Shown here: positions 39,632 to 49,775 of the stretch, in pieces
Layout: each line of letters opens with the position of its first letter
How positions within the stretch are numbered: position 1 is the first letter of the stretch
Assembly: GCA_902631295.1 (NCBI GenBank)
Contig: CACOXV010000011.1
Location: forward strand, 1 to 52,834
Origin: Paracoccaceae bacterium
GTDB lineage: Bacteria; Pseudomonadota; Alphaproteobacteria; Rhodobacterales; Rhodobacteraceae
Length of the DNA: 52,834 bases
Direction: 5' to 3'
Translations under genes and position numbers: made by a program
Notes under the pieces: generated by a model
Databases searched by the model: none
What the model saw: the letters and a program-made list of their open reading frames with translations, nothing else
Told to the model about the DNA's origin: nothing

Positions 39632-40804
39632 AGTAGTAAAGCTTGAAGCAAAAGAACAAATTGAACGAGTTGCGTACTCGAATTTATCGTCTGATATAGT
39701 CATTGCCACTCTTATATGACCTGCAGAACTGTTGCCGAAGCTTTCGCCTGGCATCACTGCAATACTTCTAGCGTCTAATAATGCCTTCGAAAATTCAACC
39801 CCGTTTAAGCCTGTTGCGCGAATATCTATCATCAAATACATGCCCCCTAAGGATGGATGAACTTTTATATCAGGGTACTCTTTAACGATTTTCTGGGCAA
39901 TTTTTCGCCGCCTGTTAAAGGGTTCTGCAACGATTTTTTCAATGTCAGGCATTTGCGTAAGTGCGTAAAGGCCTGCATCTTGAATGAAGCCTGGAACGCC
40001 GTAGTTTGTGTTACAAGCTAAATCTGATAATTTTTCGACTACATATTCCGGTGCAACAACCCAACCAAGTCGACTGCCAGTCATTGCATGACTCTTTGAC
40101 ATGGAGCCAATTACGGTTGTTCGGTTTTCCATATTTGGGAGCGAACGTATTGAAATATGCTTACCTACCCAAATCTGTGTATCATAAACTTCGTCTGAAA
40201 TTACCCAAAGGTCGTTATCAATCGCTACTTTCGATATTTCTAACAAAGTAGCTTTATCATACACCGTCCCAGTGGGGTTGTTTGGTGAATTTATAAGAAG
40301 AGTTCTGGCACCTTTTGCATTTTTGGTTAATTCATCCATTGAAGGGATGAAATTATCTTCGGGAATAGTTTTTACTATTCTGAGATTTAATCCTGCACTT
40401 CGGAGAGTTGTGGGATATGTGGCGTAAAAAGGGTCAATAATGAGGCCTGCATCTCCTTGATTTGCCAAGGCAATATGAGTTGCAAAAAGACCAGCCTGAC
40501 CACCGGGAGTAATAATAACATTATTTGGGGTAGTATAAACCCCTGTTCGATTCTGAACCCGTTTTGCTACTTCTTGCCTTAAACTTTGTGTTCCGGGTAC
40601 ACTTGCATAGCCAGTATTTCCATTTCGAGCAGAGTTATGCATTGCCTCTAATATTAACGAGTGTGTCGTATCATCGTGCTCTCCAATCGTTAACTCGATT
40701 ATGTCTTTACCATTAAGTTTCATTTCTCGTGCAAGATTGAAAACTTCCCATCCATCATCTTCAAGCCCTGTGATAGAAATAACACGATCTGATAAATCTG
40801 GCAT
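39620..40804 (-). CDS. Class I/II pyridoxal-phosphate aminotransferase
   Basis: Fold-type I aminotransferase of the aspartate aminotransferase superfamily. The 394-residue protein has the PLP lysine K237 in [15 protein letters not shown], the substrate-carboxylate arginine R245 region, [11 protein letters not shown] and DEVYDTQIW. Its amino-acid substrate cannot be assigned from sequence. No biosynthetic neighbours on the same strand help. Confidence 0.9.
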   Translation of the reverse strand: MPDLSDRVISITGLEDDGWEVFNLAREMKLNGKDIIELTIGEHDDTTHSLILEAMHNSARNGNTGYASVPGTQSLRQEVAKRVQNRTGVYTTPNNVIITPGGQAGLFATHIALANQGDAGLIIDPFYATYPTTLRSAGLNLRIVKTIPEDNFIPSMDELTKNAKGARTLLINSPNNPTGTVYDKATLLEISKVAIDNDLWVISDEVYDTQIWVGKHISIRSLPNMENRTTVIGSMSKSHAMTGSRLGWVVAPEYVVEKLSDLACNTNYGVPGFIQDAGLYALTQMPDIEKIVAEPFNRRRKIAQKIVKEYPDIKVHPSLGGMYLMIDIRATGLNGVEFSKALLDARSIAVMPGESFGNSSAGHIRVAMTISDDKFEYATRSICSFASSFTTSTN

Positions 40805-41019
40805 AACCTTACCCTGAAAACTTAGTCTGTCTATTTATACACCTGTCCATTACAGTTATGGTTTGTCAAACAAATAACTTATTTTAGAAAGATAATATTA
40901 TAAAATTTCATTTTCGCGTTTAAATAATTTTAGATTATAAATTAAAATTTAAAAATTATTTGAACTGGTGGCTAAAGTAACAATTAAATCGCTCTAAATG
41001 CACTGTGCAAAAAGTCTAG

Positions 41020-42384
41020 ATGTCTAAAATTAAATTGCATAACTCTAAAGCTCGAAGAAAAGAACTATTCGAGCCAATAGATCCTAGTAATGTGCGGATG
41101 TATTTATGCGGTCCTACAGTATATGACCGTGCTCACCTAGGAAATGCACGAAATGTCATAGTATTTGACGTTTTGTATAGATTTTTCAGGGAAATATATG
41201 GAGAACATAATGTAAAATACGTGAGAAATTTTACAGACATTGATGATAAGATTAATCAAAGAGCTAAAGATCTTGGTAAAGAAATAAAACTTATAACCGA
41301 TGAAACGATAGCTTGGTATTTGGAAGATATGGAGCTGCTTGGTAACCTTTTACCAAATGAGATGCCTCGAGCCACAAATTACGTGGCTGAAATGATAATA
41401 ATGATTGAAGATCTTATTAAGTCTGGTCATGCATATGAAGCAGAGGGTCACGTACTGTTTTCTGTTGCGAGCTACAAAGATTATGGTGCCCTGTCAGGCC
41501 GCTCTATTGAGGATATGATTGCGGGGGCTAGGGTGGAAATTGCTCCTTATAAGGCTAACCCCCTAGATTTTGTTTTGTGGAAGCCATCGAGTGATGATCT
41601 GCCTGGATGGGAGAGCCCGTGGGGTAGGGGTCGTCCTGGTTGGCATTTAGAATGTTCGGCCATGAGTCACGATCTTTTAGGGGACACGTTCGATATTCAC
41701 GGTGGGGGTAACGATTTAATTTTTCCACACCATGAAAATGAAATTGCTCAAAGTAAATGTTGTTTTCCGTCGGGAGGTTTTGCAAATTTCTGGCTTCATA
41801 ATGAAATGCTTCAGGTAGATGGAAAGAAAATGTCAAAATCTTTAGGAAATTATTTTACGGTTAGAGATCTGATTGAAAAAGGATTTCCAGGAGAAGTTAT
41901 ACGATTTGTATTTTTGTCAACACATTATCGCAAGCCAATGGATTGGACCGAGTTGAAAGCCAATCAAGCAGATAGTACTCTCAAGCGCTGGTATGACATG
42001 TGTAGCAATCTCGAAGAGGATTTAAAACCATCAGCAGAAGCAATAGAGGTTTTGTCGGATGATTTGAATACACCCGCAGTGATTGCTCTGTTGCATAAGC
42101 ACTTTCAAAGTAAGAACTTTGCGCAGTTGAAAGCTGATGCTAATCTGATTGGATTGATGACTCCAGAATTTAAGGACTGGGCATTTGATTTTGATTTGTC
42201 AAAATACGAAGAGGCTCTGATGGAAGTTCGATCAGAGGCCATGATTACAAAGAATTTTGATCATTTGGATGACTTGAAAGATAAGCTATCAAAGGCGGGA
42301 GTTGAGATCCAAATGAGTACGGACACTGTCAAATTGGTGCCGACACTAAAGTTGGATCTCGCAAAACTTGAAAGTATACTCTGA
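41020..42384 (+). CDS. cysS: Cysteinyl-tRNA synthetase
   Basis: Class I aminoacyl-tRNA synthetase charging tRNA-Cys. The 454-residue protein has the HIGH-type motif HLGN (in [10 protein letters not shown]), the KMSKS motif ([11 protein letters not shown]) and zinc ligands in [16 protein letters not shown] and FPHHENE. It is followed 51 bases later by cimA. A 215-base AT-rich gap upstream holds no convincing promoter. Confidence 0.97.
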   Translation: MSKIKLHNSKARRKELFEPIDPSNVRMYLCGPTVYDRAHLGNARNVIVFDVLYRFFREIYGEHNVKYVRNFTDIDDKINQRAKDLGKEIKLITDETIAWYLEDMELLGNLLPNEMPRATNYVAEMIIMIEDLIKSGHAYEAEGHVLFSVASYKDYGALSGRSIEDMIAGARVEIAPYKANPLDFVLWKPSSDDLPGWESPWGRGRPGWHLECSAMSHDLLGDTFDIHGGGNDLIFPHHENEIAQSKCCFPSGGFANFWLHNEMLQVDGKKMSKSLGNYFTVRDLIEKGFPGEVIRFVFLSTHYRKPMDWTELKANQADSTLKRWYDMCSNLEEDLKPSAEAIEVLSDDLNTPAVIALLHKHFQSKNFAQLKADANLIGLMTPEFKDWAFDFDLSKYEEALMEVRSEAMITKNFDHLDDLKDKLSKAGVEIQMSTDTVKLVPTLKLDLAKLESIL

Positions 42385-42435
42385 ACGTACTCATGGATAA
42401 TTTTGACTAGTGCATGATAAAATTTATTACCTTGG

Positions 42436-44052
42436 ATGAGGCAATTGCAAAAAGAGCGACTATACATATACGATACAACGCTGCGTGACGGTCAGCAAAC
42501 ACAGGGCGTGCATTTTTCGGCGGATGAGAAGATAGAGATAGCTGAATTGTTGAGTGCTCTAGGTGTTGATTATATAGAGGGAGGATGGCCGGGCGCCAAT
42601 CCAACCGATACTAGTTTTTTCGAAACTTATCGCGCCAATGCAAATCTTGTTGCGTTTGGTATGACAAAACGGTCAGGTAAATCAGCTGCGAATGATGATG
42701 TATTAGCATCTGTTTTAAATGCAGGAACTAATAAGATTTGTTTAGTTGGGAAAACACATGACTTTCATGTCCAAAAGGCCATTGGTGTTTCACTAAGTGA
42801 GAACCTACAAGCAATTAAGCAATCTATTTCTCACGTTGTCTCGATGGGTAGAGAGGCTATATTCGATGCGGAGCACTTTTTTGATGGTATGATTTCAAAT
42901 CCAGATTATGCGTTGGAGGCATTACTCTCGGCTTTTAACGCGGGCGCCCGATGGATAGTATTATGCGACACAAATGGGGGTACATTGCCAAAAGAAGTAG
43001 AAACTGCAGTTTCTAAGGCGATTAAAGCCGGAATTCCGGGAACACATTTAGGCATTCATACTCACAATGATACCGATAATGCAGTCGCTAACACTTTGAT
43101 TGCGGTAGATACGGGTGTGCGTCAAATACAAGGAACCTTAAATGGTTTGGGTGAAAGATGTGGCAATGCAAATTTATCATCTATTATACCAACCTTAGCC
43201 CTTAAATCACACTACAGTGATAGATATGAGATGGGTATTTCAAAATCGGCATTAAAAGATCTTACGAGATTGTCTCGAAGATTAGATGACATACTGAACC
43301 AGGTGCCTATGCGACAAGCTGCCTATGTTGGTGCCTCAGCCTTTGCTCATAAATCTGGTCTTCACGCTAACGCTATTCTTAAAGATCCATCAACCTATGA
43401 GCATGTCGATCCAGAATTGATCGGGAACGAAAGAATAATCCCAATGTCTAACCAAGCTGGTGCGTCTAATTTAAAAAAACGTTTAGGTGATGCAGGAATA
43501 GGCCACGAGTTTACAGACGATGAATTGGTAAAAATATTAAGAATTGTTAAAGAAAAAGAATCCGAGGGATATTCATACGACACCGCGCAAGCAAGTTTTG
43601 AACTGTTAGCTAGGCGCATTATAGGTCAACTACCAGAATTTTTTGATATTAAACGTTATAAAGTAACTGTAGAGAGACGGAAAAATAAATATAATAAAAT
43701 GATTAGTCTTTCTGAGGCAGTTGTCGTCGTTAAGGTTGATGGACAAAAAAAACTATCAGTGAGTGAGAGCCTAGATGAATTGGGTTCTGACAGGGGGCCA
43801 GTTAATGCTTTAGCAAAAGCGCTTGCTAAGGATCTAGGTCAGTATCAGCATTTCATTGATGATATGCGCTTGGTTGATTTTAAGGTGCGCATCACTCAAG
43901 GAGGAACGGAAGCCGTAACAAGAGTTGTAATTGATAGTGAAGACAGTGCTGGAAGACGGTGGGCAACTGTGGGTGTTTCTGCGAATATAGTAGATGCGAG
44001 TTTTGACGCACTGATAGATGCAATGAATTGGAAAATTTTACAAGATTTTTAA
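42436..44052 (+). CDS. cimA: Citramalate synthase
   Basis: Condenses pyruvate and acetyl-CoA to (R)-citramalate, an entry to isoleucine synthesis that bypasses threonine. The 538-residue protein has the HMGL-type catalytic domain (YDTTLRDGQQTQGV, the metal motif HTHNDTDNAVANT, GLGERCGNANL) and a C-terminal LeuA-dimer/allosteric domain (about 400-535). Its length and GQQTQG variant fit the TIGR00977 citramalate synthase class better than LeuA. It starts at ATG 42436 with a weak ribosome-binding site. Confidence 0.9.
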   Translation: MRQLQKERLYIYDTTLRDGQQTQGVHFSADEKIEIAELLSALGVDYIEGGWPGANPTDTSFFETYRANANLVAFGMTKRSGKSAANDDVLASVLNAGTNKICLVGKTHDFHVQKAIGVSLSENLQAIKQSISHVVSMGREAIFDAEHFFDGMISNPDYALEALLSAFNAGARWIVLCDTNGGTLPKEVETAVSKAIKAGIPGTHLGIHTHNDTDNAVANTLIAVDTGVRQIQGTLNGLGERCGNANLSSIIPTLALKSHYSDRYEMGISKSALKDLTRLSRRLDDILNQVPMRQAAYVGASAFAHKSGLHANAILKDPSTYEHVDPELIGNERIIPMSNQAGASNLKKRLGDAGIGHEFTDDELVKILRIVKEKESEGYSYDTAQASFELLARRIIGQLPEFFDIKRYKVTVERRKNKYNKMISLSEAVVVVKVDGQKKLSVSESLDELGSDRGPVNALAKALAKDLGQYQHFIDDMRLVDFKVRITQGGTEAVTRVVIDSEDSAGRRWATVGVSANIVDASFDALIDAMNWKILQDF

Positions 44053-44111
44053 CCCTTTTCTTTTAAATGTCGTAATTTTGAAACTTCGTTGGAGCTTTGT
44101 AGACTAACAGC

Positions 44112-44888
44112 ATGTTTTTTGATGATGATATTGAATTTTGTGCTTCTCTTTTAAAGGAAAGTGATCCTTCAAGGTTTAGAAGTATAATGGCTGCTCCTGA
44201 AAAGCTTCGGCCTTACTATTTTGTGATATTTGCTTTAAACGTTGAAGTGTCAAGAGCTCCTTATCTGACTAAAGAGCCATTAATTGCCGATATTCGACTT
44301 CAGTGGTGGCTAGATGTTCTTGATGAAATTATTGGTGATAAAGCAGTAAGAAAACATGCTGTCGCAACGCCCTTGTCAAAATGCATAGGGAAAAGTCAGG
44401 CAAAAGAACTAAAAAAGTTTGTTTTGGCACGAAAATGGGACATTCATTCTGATGAATTTAATAGCTTAACTGAGCTAAATAACTATTTATATGAGACTAC
44501 AGGCATTCTGTTTCAGGTGGCTGCAGGCCGTAATTTAGTGACCACGAATAAATATTTTCATGATGCATGCATGGCCATCGCCTTGGCCAATTATCTTACG
44601 GCAACTCCAGATCTTAAAAGGGCAGGAAAATTACCATTTGCCGGGCTAAGTCCTATTGAAATTGGTGAGCAGTGCGGGATTGCGATGGCAAATCTAAAAA
44701 CTGCTAAATCCCATAGGAAAAATTTTACTGAGCGCGAGAGGTGGGTTTTATTCACCGGATGGAAAAGCGAGAAGATTTTAACTAAAATTTTTAGAAATCC
44801 CGAGAATTTAGAAAGTATTGTTTCAAAGTTAGAACAACAGCGAATGACACTCGCTTTTGTTTGGAAAGCTATTCTTAAAACATTCTAA
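44112..44888 (+). CDS. Squalene/phytoene synthase-like protein
   Basis: Protein with the all-helical squalene/phytoene synthase fold, 258 residues. The N-terminal part is family-like (RPYYFVIFALNVEVSRAP and DIRLQWWLDVLDEIIG), but no aspartate-rich DxxxD prenyl-diphosphate motif is seen. The pattern resembles the NDUFAF6-type complex I assembly factors rather than an isoprenoid synthase. It overlaps the convergent MFS gene by 4 bases. The function is not certain. Confidence 0.8.
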   Translation: MFFDDDIEFCASLLKESDPSRFRSIMAAPEKLRPYYFVIFALNVEVSRAPYLTKEPLIADIRLQWWLDVLDEIIGDKAVRKHAVATPLSKCIGKSQAKELKKFVLARKWDIHSDEFNSLTELNNYLYETTGILFQVAAGRNLVTTNKYFHDACMAIALANYLTATPDLKRAGKLPFAGLSPIEIGEQCGIAMANLKTAKSHRKNFTERERWVLFTGWKSEKILTKIFRNPENLESIVSKLEQQRMTLAFVWKAILKTF

Positions 44889-46102
44889 ATTGTACTCTTT
44901 ATTTTTGTTCTTTGGGATAGAAATATAATAGCTAAACCTGCCAAGATCAAAAATGGAAGCATTGCGAAATTAACTGCATTCCAGCCAGCCACTGCTGAGC
45001 TACCCGCACAATTCATTAAGCCGCCTGAGGCAAGTGAGGCGACAGTTACGCCTCCAAAAACTATAAAGTCATTTAAACCTTGTATTTTCCCACGCAACTC
45101 AGGTGTATGTGAATTCGCTAAAAGGCTCGTTGCTCCTATAAAACCAAAATTCCAACCAATGCCCAACAAAACTAAAGCTATTGAGAAATTTGCTAAGCTT
45201 ATACCAGACAGCGCTACCAACCCTGATAAGCTGAGTATTAATAATCCAGAGGTAATTATCTTTATATTTCCAAAACGAACTATTAGGTGGCCAGTAAAAA
45301 AAGATGGGATAAACATTGCCAAAACATGCATGGAGACGATGTCGGCTGCATTATTTTCAGTAAAGCCGCAGCCTACTACTGCTAGCGGTGAAGACGTCAT
45401 TACTAAGTTCATCAAAGCGTACGCCACCATTGCGCAAATTATTGCGACGAGTAACTCTGGTGTTTTTAATATTTTAATATAGGAACTACTTTCATGATTT
45501 TTATGCTGCTCATTTTTAAGCGGCGGTATTTTTAAGTATAGAAATAAAAAGGCTCCAACTAGATTCAATAAAATTACAGTTAAGTAAGTACCCAAGAAAG
45601 GAATGATAAAGCTGCCGGAAGTCAGTTTAACCAGTTGAGGTCCGATAATTGCGGAAATTAAACCACCTGCCATTACGTAAGAAATAGCTTTTGGTTTGAA
45701 TTCTGGAGATGCTGTGTCTGTGGCTGCAAACCTGTAAAATCCCTGAGCCGACATATAAATCCCACTCAAAAAACTTCCGATCAGAAAAATTGAAAAATCA
45801 GATAGATAAAGCCCGATGCAGCCAATAATACCACCTAAGGCTCCACCAAATATTCCAAGTAAAAAACCCACACGCCTTCCATATTTTTGCATGATGAGCG
45901 ACAGTGGGTTTGCAGATAGCATAGATCCCAAAACAATAAGTGATATTGGTAAAGTTGCAAAGCAAGGATTATTAGCAAGCGACTGACCTGCTAATCCACC
46001 AATGATAAAAATCATAACCATTTGGTTTCCGACGGTTGCCTGTGCTAAAAAGAGAATAGTTAGGTTTTGGCGCGCCAAGCTATTTTTATTATCTTTGAAC
46101 AT
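44885..46102 (-). CDS. MFS transporter
   Basis: Major facilitator superfamily inner-membrane transporter. The 405-residue protein has about twelve hydrophobic segments in two halves, with the loop QKYGRRVGFLLG after the second helix resembling the MFS motif A. The substrate is unknown and the neighbours do not help. The long 464-base region upstream would carry its promoter. Confidence 0.9.
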   Translation of the reverse strand: MFKDNKNSLARQNLTILFLAQATVGNQMVMIFIIGGLAGQSLANNPCFATLPISLIVLGSMLSANPLSLIMQKYGRRVGFLLGIFGGALGGIIGCIGLYLSDFSIFLIGSFLSGIYMSAQGFYRFAATDTASPEFKPKAISYVMAGGLISAIIGPQLVKLTSGSFIIPFLGTYLTVILLNLVGAFLFLYLKIPPLKNEQHKNHESSSYIKILKTPELLVAIICAMVAYALMNLVMTSSPLAVVGCGFTENNAADIVSMHVLAMFIPSFFTGHLIVRFGNIKIITSGLLILSLSGLVALSGISLANFSIALVLLGIGWNFGFIGATSLLANSHTPELRGKIQGLNDFIVFGGVTVASLASGGLMNCAGSSAVAGWNAVNFAMLPFLILAGLAIIFLSQRTKIKSTI

Positions 46103-46566
46103 TACGTTTTAATTCTTTTGATTTAAGCGATTAACAACATTTATAAGGTCTCAAAATGTAAAGCCAGTTCTAAAAAGATTATGGCGATGTATGAGTTTAA
46201 ATAATCTTATTTAAGATGAAGCTTTAGATGGGGCAAGAATTGCAAATTAGGTTAGTAGATGTACAAAGATAGCTCTCAAAATTTTATGTGCAGACTAGGT
46301 TAAACCATAATGCTATTCTATTGGCTCAACTGTAACTTGGTTACGTATGACTTTATTTTTTTCCTCTAAAAGCTAAAGTAAATTTATTTGAATAGTTACA
46401 AATAAACGTTTTGGTTCTAGAATATGCGAGAGGAGGGCATTTTTTAAATTGTATAAGTTGCTCGCGCTAATTATACACTGGTGTTCATGATAAAGAGACT
46501 GAAGAAGCCCCAAGCAGTTGCAGTTAAATTAATTCCCCAAAAAGTTGCATGGATGGACTATAATTT
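46103..46566. other. 464-base gap between MFS and AlkA-type genes
   Basis: The largest non-coding stretch in the window. It contains no recognised tRNA or RNA family. A good Shine-Dalgarno-like AGGAGG at 46431-46436 lacks a convincing start codon at the usual distance. A possible promoter and a 27-codon ORF lie at its right end. The left half holds only AT-rich sequence, which presumably includes the MFS promoter. Confidence 0.5.
46449..46477 (+). promoter_or_regulatory. Possible promoter upstream of the alkA-type gene
   Basis: TTGTAT, a 17-base spacer and TATACA. Transcription from here would start at about 46484, almost at the ATG (46487) of the small upstream ORF. The match is good for an AT-rich genome but unproven. 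Confidence 0.35.
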
Positions 46567-46570
46567 ATGA
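46487..46570 (+). CDS. Possible 27-residue upstream ORF coupled to the glycosylase gene
   Basis: ATG to TGA, 27 codons, ending in an ATGA overlap with the glycosylase start. The peptide is basic at its N-terminus (MIKRLKKPQ) and ends WMDYNL. No good ribosome-binding site precedes it, but a possible promoter would place the transcript start only about 2-3 bases before the ATG, as in leaderless mRNAs. It may be a leader peptide, a translational coupler or chance. Confidence 0.3.
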   Translation: MIKRLKKPQAVAVKLIPQKVAWMDYNL

Positions 46571-47199
46571 CGCATGGAGCTCTGATTGAAACTGATGAAA
46601 TCGTGGCCCAAGCTGTTGACGATCTTATTTTGTGCGAACCCCTTTTTGCCAGCGTAATAAAAAACACTGGCGTCCCCAAACCGCGGTTTAGGTCAGATGG
46701 ATTTCAAACTTTACTGCAAGCGATTGTCAGTCAACAGGTTTCAGTTGCAGCCGCAAATGCCATTTGGTCAAGACTAGAGTTCGAGAATTTTCTAGACTCT
46801 CATAAAATTTTACAGACGAATGAAGATCACTTGAAGGCAGTTGGTCTAAGTCGGCAAAAAATAAGGTACGCAAAGGCGTTGGCAGCAGCTGATTTGGATT
46901 ATATAGCTCTGAGGAAAAAAAGTGATGATGAGGTTATAAGAATTTTGACAGAAGTGACTGGTATTGGTGTTTGGACTGCAGAAATTTATGCCATGTTTAG
47001 TCTGAAAAGAGCTGATATTTTTGCAGCTGGAGATCTTGCCCTGAAAGAAAGTACTAGACTATTATTCTCGCTTGATGAACGTCCAACTGAGGGGGAATTA
47101 AGGGTCCTATCAAAAAAGTGGTCCCCGTGGAGATCCGTTGCGGCACTTCTTTTATGGGATTATTATGGTTTTACAAAAAATAGGGAAGGCGTAGTATGA
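46567..47199 (+). CDS. DNA-3-methyladenine glycosylase II (AlkA-type)
   Basis: Base-excision repair glycosylase that removes alkylated bases. The 210-residue protein has the helix-hairpin-helix plus Gly/Pro-rich loop (LTEVTGIGVWTAEIYAMF, about 127-144) and the catalytic aspartate D156 in AAGDLALK. It lacks the extra N-terminal domain of E. coli AlkA and so resembles the short AlkA/MAG-like class. The next gene overlaps its stop by 4 bases. Confidence 0.92.
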   Translation: MTHGALIETDEIVAQAVDDLILCEPLFASVIKNTGVPKPRFRSDGFQTLLQAIVSQQVSVAAANAIWSRLEFENFLDSHKILQTNEDHLKAVGLSRQKIRYAKALAAADLDYIALRKKSDDEVIRILTEVTGIGVWTAEIYAMFSLKRADIFAAGDLALKESTRLLFSLDERPTEGELRVLSKKWSPWRSVAALLLWDYYGFTKNREGVV

Positions 47200-47861
47200 C
47201 GCGTGTTTTGAAATCTAAACGTATCGAGCCGAAGTCAGGTGAGATACGTTCAGTCGTGGTTTTTCTTCACGGTTATGGAGCAAATGGAGATGACCTATTA
47301 GGATTGGCAGATCCTCTATCGGAACACTTGCCCGATACATTATTCGTTTCACCTGATGCTCCAGAAAATTGCGCTGGCAGTCCAATGGGTTTTCAATGGT
47401 TTCCAATACCTTGGATTGATGGTTCAAGTGAGGAAGAAAGTAAAAATGGGATGTTGTCTGCTGTTCAAGATTTGAATGCATTTCTCGACGCGTTGATGGT
47501 TGACGAAGATATTTTGCCTGAGCAACTAGCTTTGTTTGGGTTTTCTCAAGGTACGATGATGGCACTTCATGTTGCTCCACGAAGAGAAGATCCAATTGCT
47601 GGGGTTGTTGCAATTTCAGGACGATTATTAGAGCCAGAGCTTCTCGTTGATGAGGTTAATAGCCGTATGCCAGTTATGTTTGTGCACGGGGACAAGGATG
47701 AAGTTGTGCCTCCGCAATCAATGCCTCAGGGAGTAGAGGGATTACAAGCAGCTGGCTTCAAAGATGTTTATGCCCATATTCAGAAAGGTACAGGGCATGG
47801 CATAGCGCCTGATGGGTTGGGTGTGTCATTGGCTTTTTTGCGGGACCAGCTAGGCTTCTAA
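47196..47861 (+). CDS. Phospholipase/carboxylesterase family alpha/beta hydrolase
   Basis: Serine hydrolase of the carboxylesterase/acyl-protein thioesterase-like family. The 221-residue protein has VFLHGYGANGDDL (oxyanion region), the nucleophile S117 in GFSQG, D168 in HGDKDEVVP and H201 in GTGHG, a full catalytic triad. It overlaps the glycosylase gene by 4 bases and is probably cotranscribed with it; the functional link is unclear. Confidence 0.92.
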   Translation: MTRVLKSKRIEPKSGEIRSVVVFLHGYGANGDDLLGLADPLSEHLPDTLFVSPDAPENCAGSPMGFQWFPIPWIDGSSEEESKNGMLSAVQDLNAFLDALMVDEDILPEQLALFGFSQGTMMALHVAPRREDPIAGVVAISGRLLEPELLVDEVNSRMPVMFVHGDKDEVVPPQSMPQGVEGLQAAGFKDVYAHIQKGTGHGIAPDGLGVSLAFLRDQLGF

Positions 47862-47969
47862 GCTAATAAATAGCGTGTGTTAAGGATATGCCATAAAATG
47901 GGGGTTGCCAGTAACTAAACTCAATATATAGTTAAGCTTGAGATAGACAAATGCTATGAGGGCACTTTT

Positions 47970-48557
47970 ATGGAGGCAGACTTTAGGAATGAATTCGTCA
48001 GACATCCTTCGTCTACCAAAAATAACCCTGCGTTAGTTCTCAACGCTGATTATCGACCTCTTTCTTACTACCCACTTTCCCTATGGTGCTGGCAAGATGC
48101 AGTCAAAGCGGCATTTATGGAAAGGGTCGATATCGTGGCTGAGTATGATGATTATGTACATAGCCCATCAATAAGTATAAAAATTCCATCAGTAGTTGTC
48201 TTAAAGGATTATGTTAGGCCTCAAAAAAAGGTAGCATTTACTAGGTTTAATCTTTTTTTAAGGGATGAGTTCTCCTGCCAATATTGTGGATCAAGAGGGG
48301 ATCTGACGTTTGATCATGTTGTCCCTAGATCTCTCGGTGGGACGACTAATTGGGCAAATGTAGTTGCAGCGTGTAGTTCTTGTAATTTGAAAAAGGGATC
48401 GAAAACGCTTAAAAATTCTGGATTGCATTTAAGGCGCAAGCCGGTGCGCCCAGAGCCTCACCAAATGATGAATGTAGGAAGAAAGTTCCCACCAAATTAT
48501 TTGCATGAAAGTTGGATGGATTTTTTATATTGGGACGCAGAGCTAGACGCTTATTAA
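47970..48557 (+). CDS. HNH endonuclease family protein
   Basis: HNH nuclease of a class widespread in bacterial housekeeping chromosomes. The 195-residue protein has the core CQYCGSRGDLTFDHVVPRS with HNH residues and two CxxC zinc pairs (CQYC and CSSC), then GGTTNWANVVAAC. It is not beside a phage or restriction system. The N-terminal half (ALVLNADYRPLSYYPLSLW) is typical of this family. Its cellular role is unknown. Confidence 0.9.
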   Translation: MEADFRNEFVRHPSSTKNNPALVLNADYRPLSYYPLSLWCWQDAVKAAFMERVDIVAEYDDYVHSPSISIKIPSVVVLKDYVRPQKKVAFTRFNLFLRDEFSCQYCGSRGDLTFDHVVPRSLGGTTNWANVVAACSSCNLKKGSKTLKNSGLHLRRKPVRPEPHQMMNVGRKFPPNYLHESWMDFLYWDAELDAY

Positions 48558-48673
48558 TTTTCAATTGCAATTTATTGTTAAGAAACAAAAAATCTAATGT
48601 AAAAATGTTGAGGTAATATAATACCATTAATGTAAAGTATTGTTTTTAATATATTATAATTAACTAATTGCAC

Positions 48674-48701
48674 TTGACCTTCCCGTTGAGGGCGATATAA
48701 G
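48674..48701 (+). promoter_or_regulatory. Promoter of rplM-rpsI
   Basis: TTGACC, a 16-base spacer and TATAAG are a strong sigma-70 match in the 190-base gap before rplM. A small inverted repeat (AACGA 48706-48710 with TCGTT 48720-48724) lies in the predicted 5' leader. AAGGTGG at 48735-48741 is the rplM ribosome-binding site. Confidence 0.6.
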
Positions 48702-48747
48702 CACTAACGATTTAACTAGTCGTTTAAATATATCAAGGTGGTATTAA

Positions 48748-49212
48748 ATGAAAACATATACTGCAACTCCAGTAGACATTGAAAAGAATTGGGTTCTAAT
48801 CGATGCAGATGGCCTAGTACTTGGCAGACTAGCGTCAATTATAGCTGTGCGTTTGCGCGGTAAGCACAAATCATCATTTACGCCCCATATGGATTGCGGG
48901 GATAACGTTATAGTCGTAAATGCCGAAAAAATTCAGATGACTGGTAAAAAAAGAGAAGAGAACTTTTATTGGCATACCGGTTACCCGGGTGGGATAAAAT
49001 CGAGAACCAAGCAGGAAATTTTGGATGGAGCTCATCCGGAGCGTGTTATAACTAAGGCCGTAAAGCGTATGTTGCCGGGTAATAAATTGAGCCGTCAAAT
49101 AATGACCAACCTTAGGGTTTATGCTGGGGCAGAACATCCGCATGAGGCCCAGGACCCAACCGTTCTCGACATAAAATCAATGAATTCGAAAAATACACGG
49201 GTGACAAAATAA
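48748..49212 (+). CDS. rplM: 50S ribosomal protein L13
   Basis: Large-subunit ribosomal protein that assembles early on 23S rRNA. It has the usual 154 residues with [28 protein letters not shown] and [10 protein letters not shown]. The start has AAGGTGG 6 bases upstream. The rpsI start overlaps its last base, giving the conserved rplM-rpsI operon. Confidence 0.98.
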   Translation: MKTYTATPVDIEKNWVLIDADGLVLGRLASIIAVRLRGKHKSSFTPHMDCGDNVIVVNAEKIQMTGKKREENFYWHTGYPGGIKSRTKQEILDGAHPERVITKAVKRMLPGNKLSRQIMTNLRVYAGAEHPHEAQDPTVLDIKSMNSKNTRVTK

Positions 49213-49700
49213 TGAGCGAAGATATTAAATCATTGAGCGATCTGGATACGGTCTCGTCTGAGGATACTGCAGCGGTCGAAGTTACAGCGCCGCGAGTTGC
49301 AATTCGTGATGATCTAGGAAGGTCTTACGCTACTGGGAAGAGAAAAGATGCAGTTGCAAGGGTTTGGATTAGGCCTGGGTCCGGAAAGATTGTCGTTAAT
49401 GAGAAGGAAATGAATGGCTATTTTGCTAGACCAGTTTTGCAAATGATCTTGAGGCAGCCATTTCAGGTGGCCGGCGTTGAGGATCAGTTTGACGTAAAAG
49501 CGACAGTTAAAGGCGGCGGCTTGTCGGGTCAGGCTGGCGCAGTGAAGCATGGTATCTCAAAAGCTTTACAGTTGTATGATCCATCTTTAAGGGGAGCACT
49601 TAAGTCTGCAGGCTTTCTGACGCGCGACAGCCGTGTTGTGGAGCGGAAAAAGTTTGGTAAGCGTAAGGCGCGTCGTTCATTTCAGTTTTCAAAGAGATAA
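49212..49700 (+). CDS. rpsI: 30S ribosomal protein S9
   Basis: Small-subunit ribosomal protein contacting P-site tRNA with its C-terminal tail. The 162-residue protein has an N-terminal acidic extension (about 1-35) common in Alphaproteobacteria, then the S9 core ([38 protein letters not shown]) and the terminal [17 protein letters not shown]. It is followed by a clear terminator. Confidence 0.98.
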   Translation: MSEDIKSLSDLDTVSSEDTAAVEVTAPRVAIRDDLGRSYATGKRKDAVARVWIRPGSGKIVVNEKEMNGYFARPVLQMILRQPFQVAGVEDQFDVKATVKGGGLSGQAGAVKHGISKALQLYDPSLRGALKSAGFLTRDSRVVERKKFGKRKARRSFQFSKR

Positions 49701-49725
49701 ATTTTCTACTAAAATCTTATTAAAG

Positions 49726-49752
49726 AAGACTGCTTTAGAGTGGTCTTTTTTT
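49726..49752 (+). terminator. Rho-independent terminator after rpsI
   Basis: AAGACTGCT (49726-49734), a 4-base loop TTAG, and AGTGGTCTT (49739-49747), a 9-bp stem with two wobble pairs, then a run of T to 49752. The A-rich left flank could let it also serve the convergent metA gene. Confidence 0.75.
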
Positions 49753-49775
49753 AATTATTGTTTAACATTTAATTT

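Noticed and set aside
46559-46564. Perfect TATAAT just before the AlkA-type ATG
   Set aside because: It is too close to the start codon; transcription would begin inside the gene, and no -35 is at the right distance.
47970-48557. HNH gene as part of a restriction or homing system
   Set aside because: No methyltransferase, intron or phage genes flank it, and the family is a common chromosomal one.
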